This document shows positions 25,026 through 33,494 of a stretch of DNA of 64,000 nucleotides, one piece after another. The translations under genes were made by a program, and so were the position numbers. The stretch is taken from positions 113,838 to 177,837 of the forward strand of contig QQUA01000012.1 of assembly GCA_008501825.1 (NCBI GenBank), given 5' to 3'. Below the pieces are notes generated by a model that worked only from the letters and a program-made list of their open reading frames with translations, was not told the origin of the DNA and did not search any database. Source of the stretch: Planctomycetota bacterium (lineage in GTDB: Bacteria > Planctomycetota > UBA1135). Within the stretch, counting starts at the first letter, position 1. Each line of letters starts with the position of its first letter.

Positions 25026-27215
25026 ATGTGGCTCCGCACCGTTTTTCTTTGGGCCGGTTTGGTCGTCGCCGGCAGCAGCCAGGAAGTGACGCAAGATCCG
25101 GCTTCCTTCCGCGGTTCCAAGCCGAAAGCGGCCGTGCCCTGGACCGACACCGTTCCGTTATTGGACGGGGAGTGGGAACCGGCTTGGGAGAAGGCCGCCG
25201 TCTTGGGTCCCTTTATCGAGGTGGATCCCGAGGAGGGGATCGTCACCGAGCATCAAAGTCGGGTGTATTTGATGCGCAACCGGAGTCATTTGTTCGTGGC
25301 CTTGGTGGCGGAGGAACCGGAACCGGAATCCATGGTGCTGCAGAACATGCGGCGGGACGCCTTTCTCAACGATGACGATCGGTTCGAATTCGTCTTCGAT
25401 ACTTTTCACGACACCCGCACCGCTTATTTCTTCCAAGTCAGCGCCGCCGGATCCCGCGGGGACGCTTTGTTGGGCGACAACGGTTCCCGATTCAACAAAC
25501 GGTGGGACACTTATTGGGACGCCAAGGTCAAAATCCATTCGGATCGTTGGATCGCTGAAATCGCCATTCCCTTCCGCGCATTGGCTTTTGACAGCGACGG
25601 CCTTTGGTGGGCGAATTTCGAACGCTATCGGGGCAGCACTCGCACCCGTTCTCGGTGGGCCGGTGCGCAACGGGCTTTGCGAGTCGGCAATACCAGCGCC
25701 GCCGGCGAATTGACTGGTTTCCAGGATTTGGATCAAGGCTTGGGAATTGAAGTGGTTCCCTACGTCAAAGTCCGAGCCAGCCATCGGGAGAATCCCGATC
25801 ATCGAAACTTCATCGGCACCGGCGGCGGTGAGATCAATTGGAACATCACGCCTCAATTAGCCGGTTCCTTCACCATGAATACCGATTTCGCCGAAACCGA
25901 AGCCGACGCTCGAAGAGTCAACCTTTCCCGTTTCCCGTTGTTCTTTCCTGAAAAGCGGGATTTCTTTTTGCAAGATTCGAATTTGTTCGAGTTCGGCCCG
26001 CGCCAAGGATTCGGACGAGGCGGAGTGGACGTTTTGCCTTTCTTCAGCCGCCGCATCGGCCTGGCCCCATCAGGAAGCGAAGTACCGATTGAAGCTGGAG
26101 CCCGCCTGGCCGGACGGGTGGAAGACTTGAGTTTGGGTATGCTGGCGGTTCGGACTGAAGGCTTGCCCGGCGAGAGCCTTCCCGATGGTGAATTATTCGT
26201 CGCTCGCCCTTCCTATCATTTGGGGTCAGGCTTGAACGTAGGCGGTTTGTTTACTCACGGCAACCCCGCTTCCAACAAGGGCAACACGGTCACTGGAGCG
26301 GACGTCCGCTATGATTCCACCGACTGGCTTCCGGGAAATTTTTCTTTTACGGCTTTTATGGTTCGAAGCGATGACGACACGCTCCGGGACCGAGGTTGGG
26401 CCCATGGCGCCAGCGCCACCTTGAAAACATCCAACCATTATTTCAGTCTTGGAACTCTGTCGAGCCAAGGCGCCTTTGAACCTGCTTTGGGATTCGTACG
26501 CCGGCCGGGGGAACGCAATCACACGGCTGCGGCGGATTGGGATCCGCGACCGGGAAACGGCTCTTCGGTGCGCAATTACGCTTTGAGGTTTCGGCCTTCG
26601 GTGTGGACCGACTTGAGCGGGGAGGTGCAAAGTTATTCCATTCGCATGCAGTTTTTCGGCATCTATTGGCACGATGGCGACGAATTTACCCTGAACTATT
26701 ATTTGACCGGCGACCGCTTGGACTCCTCGTTTTCGCCGGTTTCCAATAGCCGGATTCCGGCCGGCGAATATGACTGGCAAAGTTTGCGAGCCGAATACGA
26801 ATTTTCTGAAGCCCGTCCTCTCTCCGGGGAAGTTTCGTTGCAAATGGGTTCTTGGTACAACGGGCACGTCGGCCGTTTTCGTTCCACGGTGCAGTGGCGG
26901 CCCGACGCTCAACTTCGAGTCGGTTTAAGTTATCGCGAAGATCGGGCTCACCTGCCAGGTGGTGATTTCACCACTCGGGTAGAAGTGTTGAATGCCGACT
27001 TCACCTTCAACCCTGATTTCTCGGTCGAGAACCTGGTCCAGGCGGACAATCAATCCGACATCGTGGGTTTGCAGAGTCGCTGGCGCTATATTCAGAAAGA
27101 TGGACGGGAGCTTTTCCTGGTGTTGAACTATGCTTGGCAGGAGCTTCCCGGTGGAACCATCATTCCCGGATCCCGGGACTTGACCATGAAGCTGGTTTAC
27201 TCGTTGCGTTTCTGA
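25026..27215 (+). CDS. Outer-membrane protein with CBM9-like N-domain (DUF5916 type)
   Basis: A 729-residue exported protein. The signal peptide (MWLRTVFLWAGLVVAGSS) leads into a domain with PLLDGEWEPAWEKAAVLG, YFFQVSAAGSRGDAL, and WIAEIAIPFRALAF, the CBM9-like fold found at the front of DUF5916 proteins. From about residue 250 it becomes a beta barrel rich in alternating hydrophobics, starting EVVPYVKVRASH and including ADARRVNLSRFPLFFPEKRD. It ends LTMKLVYSLRF, the outer-membrane C-terminal signature. It probably forms an outer-membrane pore or binding protein for carbohydrate. Its stop is shared by one base with the STT3-like gene, so the two are coupled. Confidence 0.8.
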   Translation: MWLRTVFLWAGLVVAGSSQEVTQDPASFRGSKPKAAVPWTDTVPLLDGEWEPAWEKAAVLGPFIEVDPEEGIVTEHQSRVYLMRNRSHLFVALVAEEPEPESMVLQNMRRDAFLNDDDRFEFVFDTFHDTRTAYFFQVSAAGSRGDALLGDNGSRFNKRWDTYWDAKVKIHSDRWIAEIAIPFRALAFDSDGLWWANFERYRGSTRTRSRWAGAQRALRVGNTSAAGELTGFQDLDQGLGIEVVPYVKVRASHRENPDHRNFIGTGGGEINWNITPQLAGSFTMNTDFAETEADARRVNLSRFPLFFPEKRDFFLQDSNLFEFGPRQGFGRGGVDVLPFFSRRIGLAPSGSEVPIEAGARLAGRVEDLSLGMLAVRTEGLPGESLPDGELFVARPSYHLGSGLNVGGLFTHGNPASNKGNTVTGADVRYDSTDWLPGNFSFTAFMVRSDDDTLRDRGWAHGASATLKTSNHYFSLGTLSSQGAFEPALGFVRRPGERNHTAAADWDPRPGNGSSVRNYALRFRPSVWTDLSGEVQSYSIRMQFFGIYWHDGDEFTLNYYLTGDRLDSSFSPVSNSRIPAGEYDWQSLRAEYEFSEARPLSGEVSLQMGSWYNGHVGRFRSTVQWRPDAQLRVGLSYREDRAHLPGGDFTTRVEVLNADFTFNPDFSVENLVQADNQSDIVGLQSRWRYIQKDGRELFLVLNYAWQELPGGTIIPGSRDLTMKLVYSLRF

Positions 27216-29512
27216 TGAGCCTTTCGCAAGAGCCAGGCGGCAAGATGAAGTGGTTGCCGTGGCTGGTCCTGCTTTGGACCGCAGTCTTATCGTTCTTGGT
27301 TCGCGATAGTTTGGATTTCCGCATGAATTATCCAATGACCGAGCAGGGGCCGGTCAAGGAAGGTTGGTTCAGCGTAGACCCAGACGGTCTTTATCACGCT
27401 CGCCGCTTGCATCGGTTGATGGAAGAGGGCGCACCTGTGGCTGAGCGAGACTCGGCCATGAATTATCCGGAAGGAGCTCGGATTCCTTGGCCGCCTTACT
27501 ACACCTATGCGCTTCGCGGATTGACCGCCCCCATGTTAGGTGGGGAGACCGAATCGCTTCAGGTAGCGGTGGAGAGGGCGGTGTCCAGCCTGCCACTTTG
27601 GTTCGGAGTGCTTACCTCCATGGTGGTGGCTTTGGCGGCCTATCGTTTAGGCGGAGCTTTCGCCGGTTTGGCGGCGGGGACCTATCACGCCTTGACCTAT
27701 GGGGCCGCCCATTACGCCATGCCGGGCGTAGGGGACCATCATGCTTGGGTTTCTCTACTTGCCGCTCTCATGCTTTTGGCCTTGTCAGAAGGAATCCTGC
27801 GCGGCGCCCTGGAGAAATCTCGGTCCGCTTGGTTGTGGGGCGGAATTGCCGGGGCCCTGGCCGGTTTGAATCTCGGTTCCTGGGTCGCTTCCTTGCTATA
27901 CATTTTGGAGGTCCAGCTTTTGTTCGCCTGTTTGCTATTCGTTCACGCGCGACGTTCGAAACCGGGGTTGCCGGCTCTCGGCTTGGCCTTCCACTTGACC
28001 GCCTTGCTGGTCGTAATGCCTGCGGTTTTCAGCAGTCCATGGAAGGAGGCTTTCCCGTGGATGGTGGTGAATTTGAGTTGGTTTCACGCCACTGAGTTAG
28101 GCCTTGGCGCTTTGGTTTTCGTGCCCTTGCTGGCTTTGCATCCAAACCCAGTCCTGGTTCGCCGTTATCCCTGGATCGTCGGAGCCGTCCTCGCCGGAGC
28201 CGGACTATTGCTTTGGATCGCCGACCTCGGGCCTGCGGCTGGAATCCGCGAAGGCTTCGCCTGGGTTTCCCGGGCGGATTTGTTCATGGCGGGCATCGCC
28301 GAATCAGCTCCTCTGCTCGGTTCAGAGGCCACCATTCCCGGCGGTTGGGGTCGCTGGCTCGGCTACGGATTGATGGCTTTGATGCCTGCCTGGCTGTGGG
28401 TTTCCCTGCAGTGTTGGAAGCAACGCAAGGAAGCTGTCCTCCCTTGGCTGGTGGCCACGCCAATCTTGTTGGCGCAGGCTTTGGGACAAGCTCGCTTCAG
28501 TGACGCTTTATCCGGCCCGATGGCTTTGGTTTTGGCGCTGGCCGCCGCCGGTCTTTTCCATCGTTTGCGATCTTGGAAACCCGATTGGGGCAACCCGATT
28601 CCCAGCTTGGCCGTTGCCGCGCTTTTGTGGATCGGTCTCATCGGAATGCAGTGGCCGGCCATCGCTTATGGATTGGATCGGTGCCAACACCTGGAAGAAG
28701 ATCGGGCTTCGCAAAGCTTTTGGAAGTTAGGGGCTTATCGTTTGCTCCATGAGTGGCTGGCGGAACAGGATGGCGAAGGAGCGGTGCTCGCTGCATGGGA
28801 TCAGGGACATGCCCTGGAGTGGGTTGCCGGCCGACCGTCGGTGGCGACCAACTTCGGCAGTTACGTAGGGGAAGCCGGTTTTTTGGCTCCGGCTCGCTTT
28901 TTCACCGCTTCGGACCCGAAGGCGGCGGAAGAAGTGTTGAGGCGGCACCAGATCGGCGAAGTTCTGGTTCACAGCGATTTGGAGAACACCTTTCCGCATC
29001 TGCGGAATCAGGTGTTTTCGGTGGAAAGCGGCCAACTGGAGCCGCCGCGCTGGAAGGCTTCCATGGTCCGGCAACTTATGCCCTTGACCGAATCCTTGCG
29101 TAGTGGCGAGGGACCGCAAGTGGACTTCCTGCGCTTGATTCACGTCTCTCCTTTCCTGGACACCACCCACCGGCCGCGCTTGTCGAAAGATTTGGGTCCG
29201 GCACGCAGCCTGCCTTGCGGCTGGGTTTGGCAGCGGGTGGCTGGGGCGAGGCTGGAGGCGGAGGGGTCAGCAAGGGCCACCCTGTCGGTGGACATCCGAT
29301 TACGCTATCCCTCCGGCCGTGAGTATTCCTACCAAGCCGAAAGTGTGGTTGGTGAAGACGGCTTGGCTCGTTTGCGGATTCCCTACAACACCGAAAGCCT
29401 CAATGGTGAAGCGGAAGTGATCTCCGCGGAGTGGCGTTTCCAAAGTCGGCGCGGGCGGCTGATCGTTCGCGAGCAGGACGTCCTGAATGGGAACCGGATC
29501 AAGCTGGATTGA
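27215..29512 (+). CDS. STT3/PglB-like oligosaccharyltransferase
   Basis: A 765-residue membrane protein with about 11 transmembrane segments in the first 480 residues. The first periplasmic loop has DPDGLYHARRLHRL, the D-x-D type metal-binding start of STT3/PglB, then MNYPEGARIPWPPYY, and GVGDHHAW is the matching second-loop motif. In the soluble C-terminal part, LAAWDQGHALEWV stands where STT3 has the WWDYG acceptor-binding motif. These enzymes move a lipid-linked glycan to Asn of proteins outside the membrane; some relatives transfer to other acceptors. The start at 27215 overlaps the upstream stop; ATG at 27245 is an alternative. No glycan-assembly genes are adjacent, so the donor is unknown. 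Confidence 0.8.
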   Translation: MSLSQEPGGKMKWLPWLVLLWTAVLSFLVRDSLDFRMNYPMTEQGPVKEGWFSVDPDGLYHARRLHRLMEEGAPVAERDSAMNYPEGARIPWPPYYTYALRGLTAPMLGGETESLQVAVERAVSSLPLWFGVLTSMVVALAAYRLGGAFAGLAAGTYHALTYGAAHYAMPGVGDHHAWVSLLAALMLLALSEGILRGALEKSRSAWLWGGIAGALAGLNLGSWVASLLYILEVQLLFACLLFVHARRSKPGLPALGLAFHLTALLVVMPAVFSSPWKEAFPWMVVNLSWFHATELGLGALVFVPLLALHPNPVLVRRYPWIVGAVLAGAGLLLWIADLGPAAGIREGFAWVSRADLFMAGIAESAPLLGSEATIPGGWGRWLGYGLMALMPAWLWVSLQCWKQRKEAVLPWLVATPILLAQALGQARFSDALSGPMALVLALAAAGLFHRLRSWKPDWGNPIPSLAVAALLWIGLIGMQWPAIAYGLDRCQHLEEDRASQSFWKLGAYRLLHEWLAEQDGEGAVLAAWDQGHALEWVAGRPSVATNFGSYVGEAGFLAPARFFTASDPKAAEEVLRRHQIGEVLVHSDLENTFPHLRNQVFSVESGQLEPPRWKASMVRQLMPLTESLRSGEGPQVDFLRLIHVSPFLDTTHRPRLSKDLGPARSLPCGWVWQRVAGARLEAEGSARATLSVDIRLRYPSGREYSYQAESVVGEDGLARLRIPYNTESLNGEAEVISAEWRFQSRRGRLIVREQDVLNGNRIKLD

Positions 29513-29581
29513 CTTATCTTGTTCCGTGGGGCGGGGACGTTAGCCTGGCCGGCCCGGAAACCACCCGACCTGCTTCCTACG

Positions 29582-30442
29582 ATGAAACAAGCTGATTCAA
29601 TCCAAAGTTGCGCCGTCCTTGGTGCCGGCACCATGGGCCATGGCATTGCCCAAATCTGTGCTCAAAGCGGCATGGAGGTACGGTTATTTGACGTCGCCGA
29701 ACAGGCTCTGCAAAAGGGCATGGCAGGAATCGACCGCATGCTGAACAAGGCGGTGGAGAAGGGTAAGGCGACTCGGGAAGATTCCGATCAAGCCCTGGCT
29801 CGGATTTCGACCACCACCGATTTGGCCAAGGCTTGCGCCCAGGTTGATTTGGTGATTGAGGCGGTTCCCGAACGCCTGGACCTGAAGAAATCCCTTTTTC
29901 AGCAAGTGGAAGCGGTGGTGGACGGTGACTGCTTATTGGCCAGCAACACTTCTTCTCTGTCGATCAACGCTCTTGCGGAAGTGGTGCAGAAGCCGGATCG
30001 GTTTCTGGGACTGCATTTTTTCAATCCTGTTCCGCTGATGCCGTTGCTGGAAATCGTGATTGGCGGCAAGACCGCGGAATCCAGCATCGCCTGCGCTCAG
30101 GATTTGGGGCGGCGATGGGGCAAGCAGCCGATCGTAGTGCGAGACGCTCCGGGATTTGCTTCCTCCCGGTTGGGAATCGCCATTGCCATGGAAGCCATTC
30201 GCATGGTCGAAGAAGAAGTCGCCAGCCCGGCGGATATCGATACGGCGATGGAGCTGGGATATCGCCACCCGATGGGCCCCCTCAAGCTCACCGACCTGGT
30301 TGGCTTGGACGTCCGCCTTGGGATTGCAGAATATTTGAGCCGAGAATTGGGGCCTCGCTTCGAGCCGCCGCAGTTGCTGCGGGACATGGTGGCCGAGGGG
30401 AGGTTGGGCAAAAAGGTCGGACGTGGCTTCTATGAATGGTAG
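29582..30442 (+). CDS. hbd: 3-hydroxyacyl-CoA (3-hydroxybutyryl-CoA) dehydrogenase
   Basis: A 286-residue cytosolic NAD-dependent enzyme oxidising L-3-hydroxyacyl-CoA. The NAD Rossmann loop is VLGAGTMGHGIAQ, then VIEAVPERLDLK, ASNTSSLSI, GLHFFNPVPLMPLLEIV with the catalytic His, RDAPGFASSRLG, and HPMGPLKLTDLVGLDV near the end, with GRGFYEW closing. This is the complete 280–290-residue Hbd/PaaH form. The ATG at 29582 is preferred over the longer frame (29519) because the NAD loop normally starts within 15 residues. Together with the acyl-CoA dehydrogenase gene it suggests beta-oxidation, but the two are not linked. Confidence 0.95.
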   Translation: MKQADSIQSCAVLGAGTMGHGIAQICAQSGMEVRLFDVAEQALQKGMAGIDRMLNKAVEKGKATREDSDQALARISTTTDLAKACAQVDLVIEAVPERLDLKKSLFQQVEAVVDGDCLLASNTSSLSINALAEVVQKPDRFLGLHFFNPVPLMPLLEIVIGGKTAESSIACAQDLGRRWGKQPIVVRDAPGFASSRLGIAIAMEAIRMVEEEVASPADIDTAMELGYRHPMGPLKLTDLVGLDVRLGIAEYLSRELGPRFEPPQLLRDMVAEGRLGKKVGRGFYEW

Positions 30443-30609
30443 GGAAACTGGCTCAATCTATTGGAGGGCTTTCTTGGTAAAGACTTCAATAGAAACAGGT
30501 TAGCGTCGTTTTTGAGTTTCCATTGCCGTGCCATCCCAAGGTCTTTCCGGCGATGGACTTGGCGACGGGAACCTCCAATGGATTGTGCCAGATTCGTTAG
30601 GATGATGGC

Positions 30610-32238
30610 ATGGGCTTGGTTTTGTGTAGTCTGCTGCTCGGCCTCGGCCCGAGTTTTCAAGACCCGGCGGCGGAGAGCCAAAAGGTCCAGCCACTCAGCG
30701 AGCGGGAGCGGGCTGTTCATCTCTTGAGCCGTCTGGCTTTTGGCGGCCGGCCGGGGGATTTGGAGCGGGTGCTGGAAATGGGCGTGGAGGCCTGGATTGA
30801 CCAGCAACTCCAACCTCAAGATCTCAAAGATTCCTGGTGCGACGGCCTGATTTCGGAGTTGCCCTCGGTTTCCATGAACCAAGTGGAGATCAACAACGAA
30901 TACGGCCAGCGCGTGCCGGCAGGCGCCAGTCTTGAAGAGCGCCGCAAGATCCAGCGCCGCCGCAATACCCCGCGCTATGAGTTGATGCAGTCGGTGCTGG
31001 TCCGAGCCTTGACCAGCGAGCGGCAGTTGCAGGAAGTGATGAGCGAATTTTGGCGCAATCACTTCAACGTCAGTTTCACCAAGGGCGCAGGCATTTCCCT
31101 GATGATCAACACCTATGAAAAGGATGTCATTCGGGGCCACGTGTTCGGGCAATTTCATTCCATGTTGGAGGCCTCGGCCAAGCATCCGGCGATGTTGTTT
31201 TTTCTCGACAATGCCCTGTCAAGACGGCCGGCAACCAAAACTGAACTGAAGGCCATCGGTCGCCGCACTCGCAGGGAAACCGGATCGGAAGTTCGTGCCG
31301 ACCAGGCGGTTCAACTGGCCAAACAGCGCGGTTTGAACGAGAACTACGCCCGGGAGCTGCTCGAACTTCACACCTTGGGGGTCGATAACTTCTACAAGCA
31401 AAAGGACGTCGTCGCGGTGGCGGAAGCGCTGACCGGTTGGACGATTCGTGAAGCCAAGCGAGGGGACGACCCAGGTTTCCGGTTCGAAAACGCTATGCAC
31501 GTGCCGGGAAACAAACGCGTTCTTGGCAAAGTCATCCGTACCGAGCGGGACAACGGTGTCATCGAAGGTGAGCAGATATTGACCTTATTGGCCCGGCACC
31601 GGGGCACGGCCGAATTTATTTCCGAAAAACTACTTCGTTATCTGGTGGCCGATGAACCGCCGAAGGCCCTGCTCAAGGCGACCTCCAAGGAATTTCAAAA
31701 AACCAAAGGCGATTTACAAGCGGTAATTTCTTTCATTCTTAAAAGCGATGAGTTTTGGCAGCGGGAGCACTTCCAGGCCAAGTTCAAAACTCCGTTCGAA
31801 TTCGTCACCAGCTCTCTTCGAGTTACCGGCGCCGAATTTGAAAATACCGGCTCGATTTTGCGGGTGTTGATCGAAATGGGACAGCCGGTGTACATGTGCG
31901 ATCCACCGACGGGTTATTACGATACTGCGGAAGCCTGGTTGGATCCAGGCGTGCTGGCCACCCGGTGGGAATTCGCTTTGAATTTGGCTGCCGGAAAGCT
32001 GGAGGGCATTCGCATCCCCGATTCCTTTTATGAAGACGTTCCGGTGGAGCCGGCTCGACTTTGGCAACATCATTTAAGTCAGAAAATCATTCCCGCTGGA
32101 GTGGGCAAGCGAACTCAAGATGCCTTGACCCGCACCACCAATGCGTATCTCCGGCGCAATAAAACTCCGGACATTCGCCAACTCGGCCCGCAACTCGTGG
32201 GCTTGCTGCTCGGTTCCCCTGAGTTCCAAAGGCAATGA
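30610..32238 (+). CDS. DUF1800 protein
   Basis: A 542-residue exported protein (short signal, LVLCSLLLGLGPS). DUF1800 landmarks are clear: HLLSRLAFGGRPGDLERV, FWRNHFNVSF, ENYARELLELHTLGV, and DVVAVAEALTGWTI. DUF1800 genes sit beside DUF1501 genes throughout Planctomycetota, as here, where the next gene starts inside this stop (ATGA). The function is unknown; the pair is often proposed to act on extracellular polymers, but no catalytic residues are defined. A basic stretch near residues 210–230 (RRTRRETGSEVRADQ) could contact anionic polymer. Confidence 0.9.
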   Translation: MGLVLCSLLLGLGPSFQDPAAESQKVQPLSERERAVHLLSRLAFGGRPGDLERVLEMGVEAWIDQQLQPQDLKDSWCDGLISELPSVSMNQVEINNEYGQRVPAGASLEERRKIQRRRNTPRYELMQSVLVRALTSERQLQEVMSEFWRNHFNVSFTKGAGISLMINTYEKDVIRGHVFGQFHSMLEASAKHPAMLFFLDNALSRRPATKTELKAIGRRTRRETGSEVRADQAVQLAKQRGLNENYARELLELHTLGVDNFYKQKDVVAVAEALTGWTIREAKRGDDPGFRFENAMHVPGNKRVLGKVIRTERDNGVIEGEQILTLLARHRGTAEFISEKLLRYLVADEPPKALLKATSKEFQKTKGDLQAVISFILKSDEFWQREHFQAKFKTPFEFVTSSLRVTGAEFENTGSILRVLIEMGQPVYMCDPPTGYYDTAEAWLDPGVLATRWEFALNLAAGKLEGIRIPDSFYEDVPVEPARLWQHHLSQKIIPAGVGKRTQDALTRTTNAYLRRNKTPDIRQLGPQLVGLLLGSPEFQRQ

Positions 32239-33494
32239 AACAAGACCTCAATCGGCGCCAATTCCTGCAAGCTTCCGGAGCCCTGGCGCTCAGCAGTTCC
32301 GCCCTCGGAAAGCTGCGACTGTCGGCACCGAAACCTCCCGCTGGAAAAACCATGGTGGTTCTGTTTTTGCGGGGGGGTGCCGACAACTTGAACATGTTGG
32401 TGCCTTATAAGGACAAGGACTATCATCAAGCTCGGCCGACCATTGCAATACAAGAGGATGACGGCTTGGTTCCCTTGGATGACGGCTTCGCATTGCATCC
32501 GGGATTGGCACCGCTGGCGCCTTATTATGAAAGCAAGCAATTTGCTCCAGTCTTGAACGTCGGTTCGCCCCATTTCACTCGCAGTCATTTCGATGCCCAG
32601 GATTTCATGGAGCGAGCAGCGCCGGGTCTGCGGAACATAACCAGCGGTTGGCTGAACCGTTATTTAGCTCATACCGCCTCGGCCGACGCCTCGGAGTTCC
32701 GGGCATTGGCGATGCAAAATCTTTTGCCGCGTTCCTTGCGGGGTGATTATCCGGTCTTGGCGGTGCCGTCCGGTTTGGATCGGCGGCGCTCCGGAGCCTT
32801 GGATCGTTTCGACGAGTTTTACGGTGAAGGCGAAATGGCCGGTGAACCTTCGTCCGCGGGCCAAGCCGACAGCATGGAACCCCAAGCGGAAACCGACGAA
32901 GTCGTTTATTCCGGCCAGAAAACCATCCAAACCTTGCGCCGTTTTCAAAAGATCATTGCCCAGGGAAAAAACAGAGTGAAGGATGGAACCTATCCCAGCA
33001 GTTCCTTCGGCCGCGCCCTGAGCGCCCTAGGAAAAGTCATTCATGCCGGCGAAGGTTTGGAAATCGCCGCGGTTGACTATCACGGTTGGGATCACCATGC
33101 CAACCAAGGTGGAATTCAAGGCCGGCACACCGAAATGGTGACCGATTACGGGCAAGCCGTAGCCGCTTTCTGTCGCGATCTAGGCCCTAGGTTGAATGAC
33201 GTCCTGATTCTCACCATGACCGAATTCGGCCGCACCGTGCGTGAAAACGGCAATACCGGAACCGATCACGGAAGAGGCGGGGCGATGTTTTTAATCGGCG
33301 GCGGAGTTCGAGGCGGCCAGATCCACGGCAATTGGAAAGGATTGAAGGAATCCATTCTTGCCGACGGCCGCGATTTGCCGGTATTGACCGATTTCCGCGA
33401 CGTGTTCTCCGCCAGCTTGAAGCAATTGTTCGACTTCAGAGCTCCGAAGGGTTTCTTTCCCCAGTACAAGCCGAAGAAGTTAAGGCTCTGGTGA
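32235..33494 (+). CDS. DUF1501 protein with Tat signal
   Basis: A 419-residue protein. The N-terminus NRRQFLQASGALALSSS is a twin-arginine signal, so it is folded and exported. DUF1501 motifs are VLFLRGGADNLNMLVPY, DHHANQGGIQGRHTEMV, and LTMTEFGRTVRENG, followed by GTDHGRGGAMFLIGGG. These His/Asp/Glu positions match alkaline-phosphatase/sulfatase-superfamily metal sites. It is co-translated with DUF1800. Its last 15 bp overlap, tail to tail, the GGDEF/EAL gene. Enzymatic activity (sulfatase or phosphatase-like) is inference. Confidence 0.9.
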   Translation: MKQDLNRRQFLQASGALALSSSALGKLRLSAPKPPAGKTMVVLFLRGGADNLNMLVPYKDKDYHQARPTIAIQEDDGLVPLDDGFALHPGLAPLAPYYESKQFAPVLNVGSPHFTRSHFDAQDFMERAAPGLRNITSGWLNRYLAHTASADASEFRALAMQNLLPRSLRGDYPVLAVPSGLDRRRSGALDRFDEFYGEGEMAGEPSSAGQADSMEPQAETDEVVYSGQKTIQTLRRFQKIIAQGKNRVKDGTYPSSSFGRALSALGKVIHAGEGLEIAAVDYHGWDHHANQGGIQGRHTEMVTDYGQAVAAFCRDLGPRLNDVLILTMTEFGRTVRENGNTGTDHGRGGAMFLIGGGVRGGQIHGNWKGLKESILADGRDLPVLTDFRDVFSASLKQLFDFRAPKGFFPQYKPKKLRLW

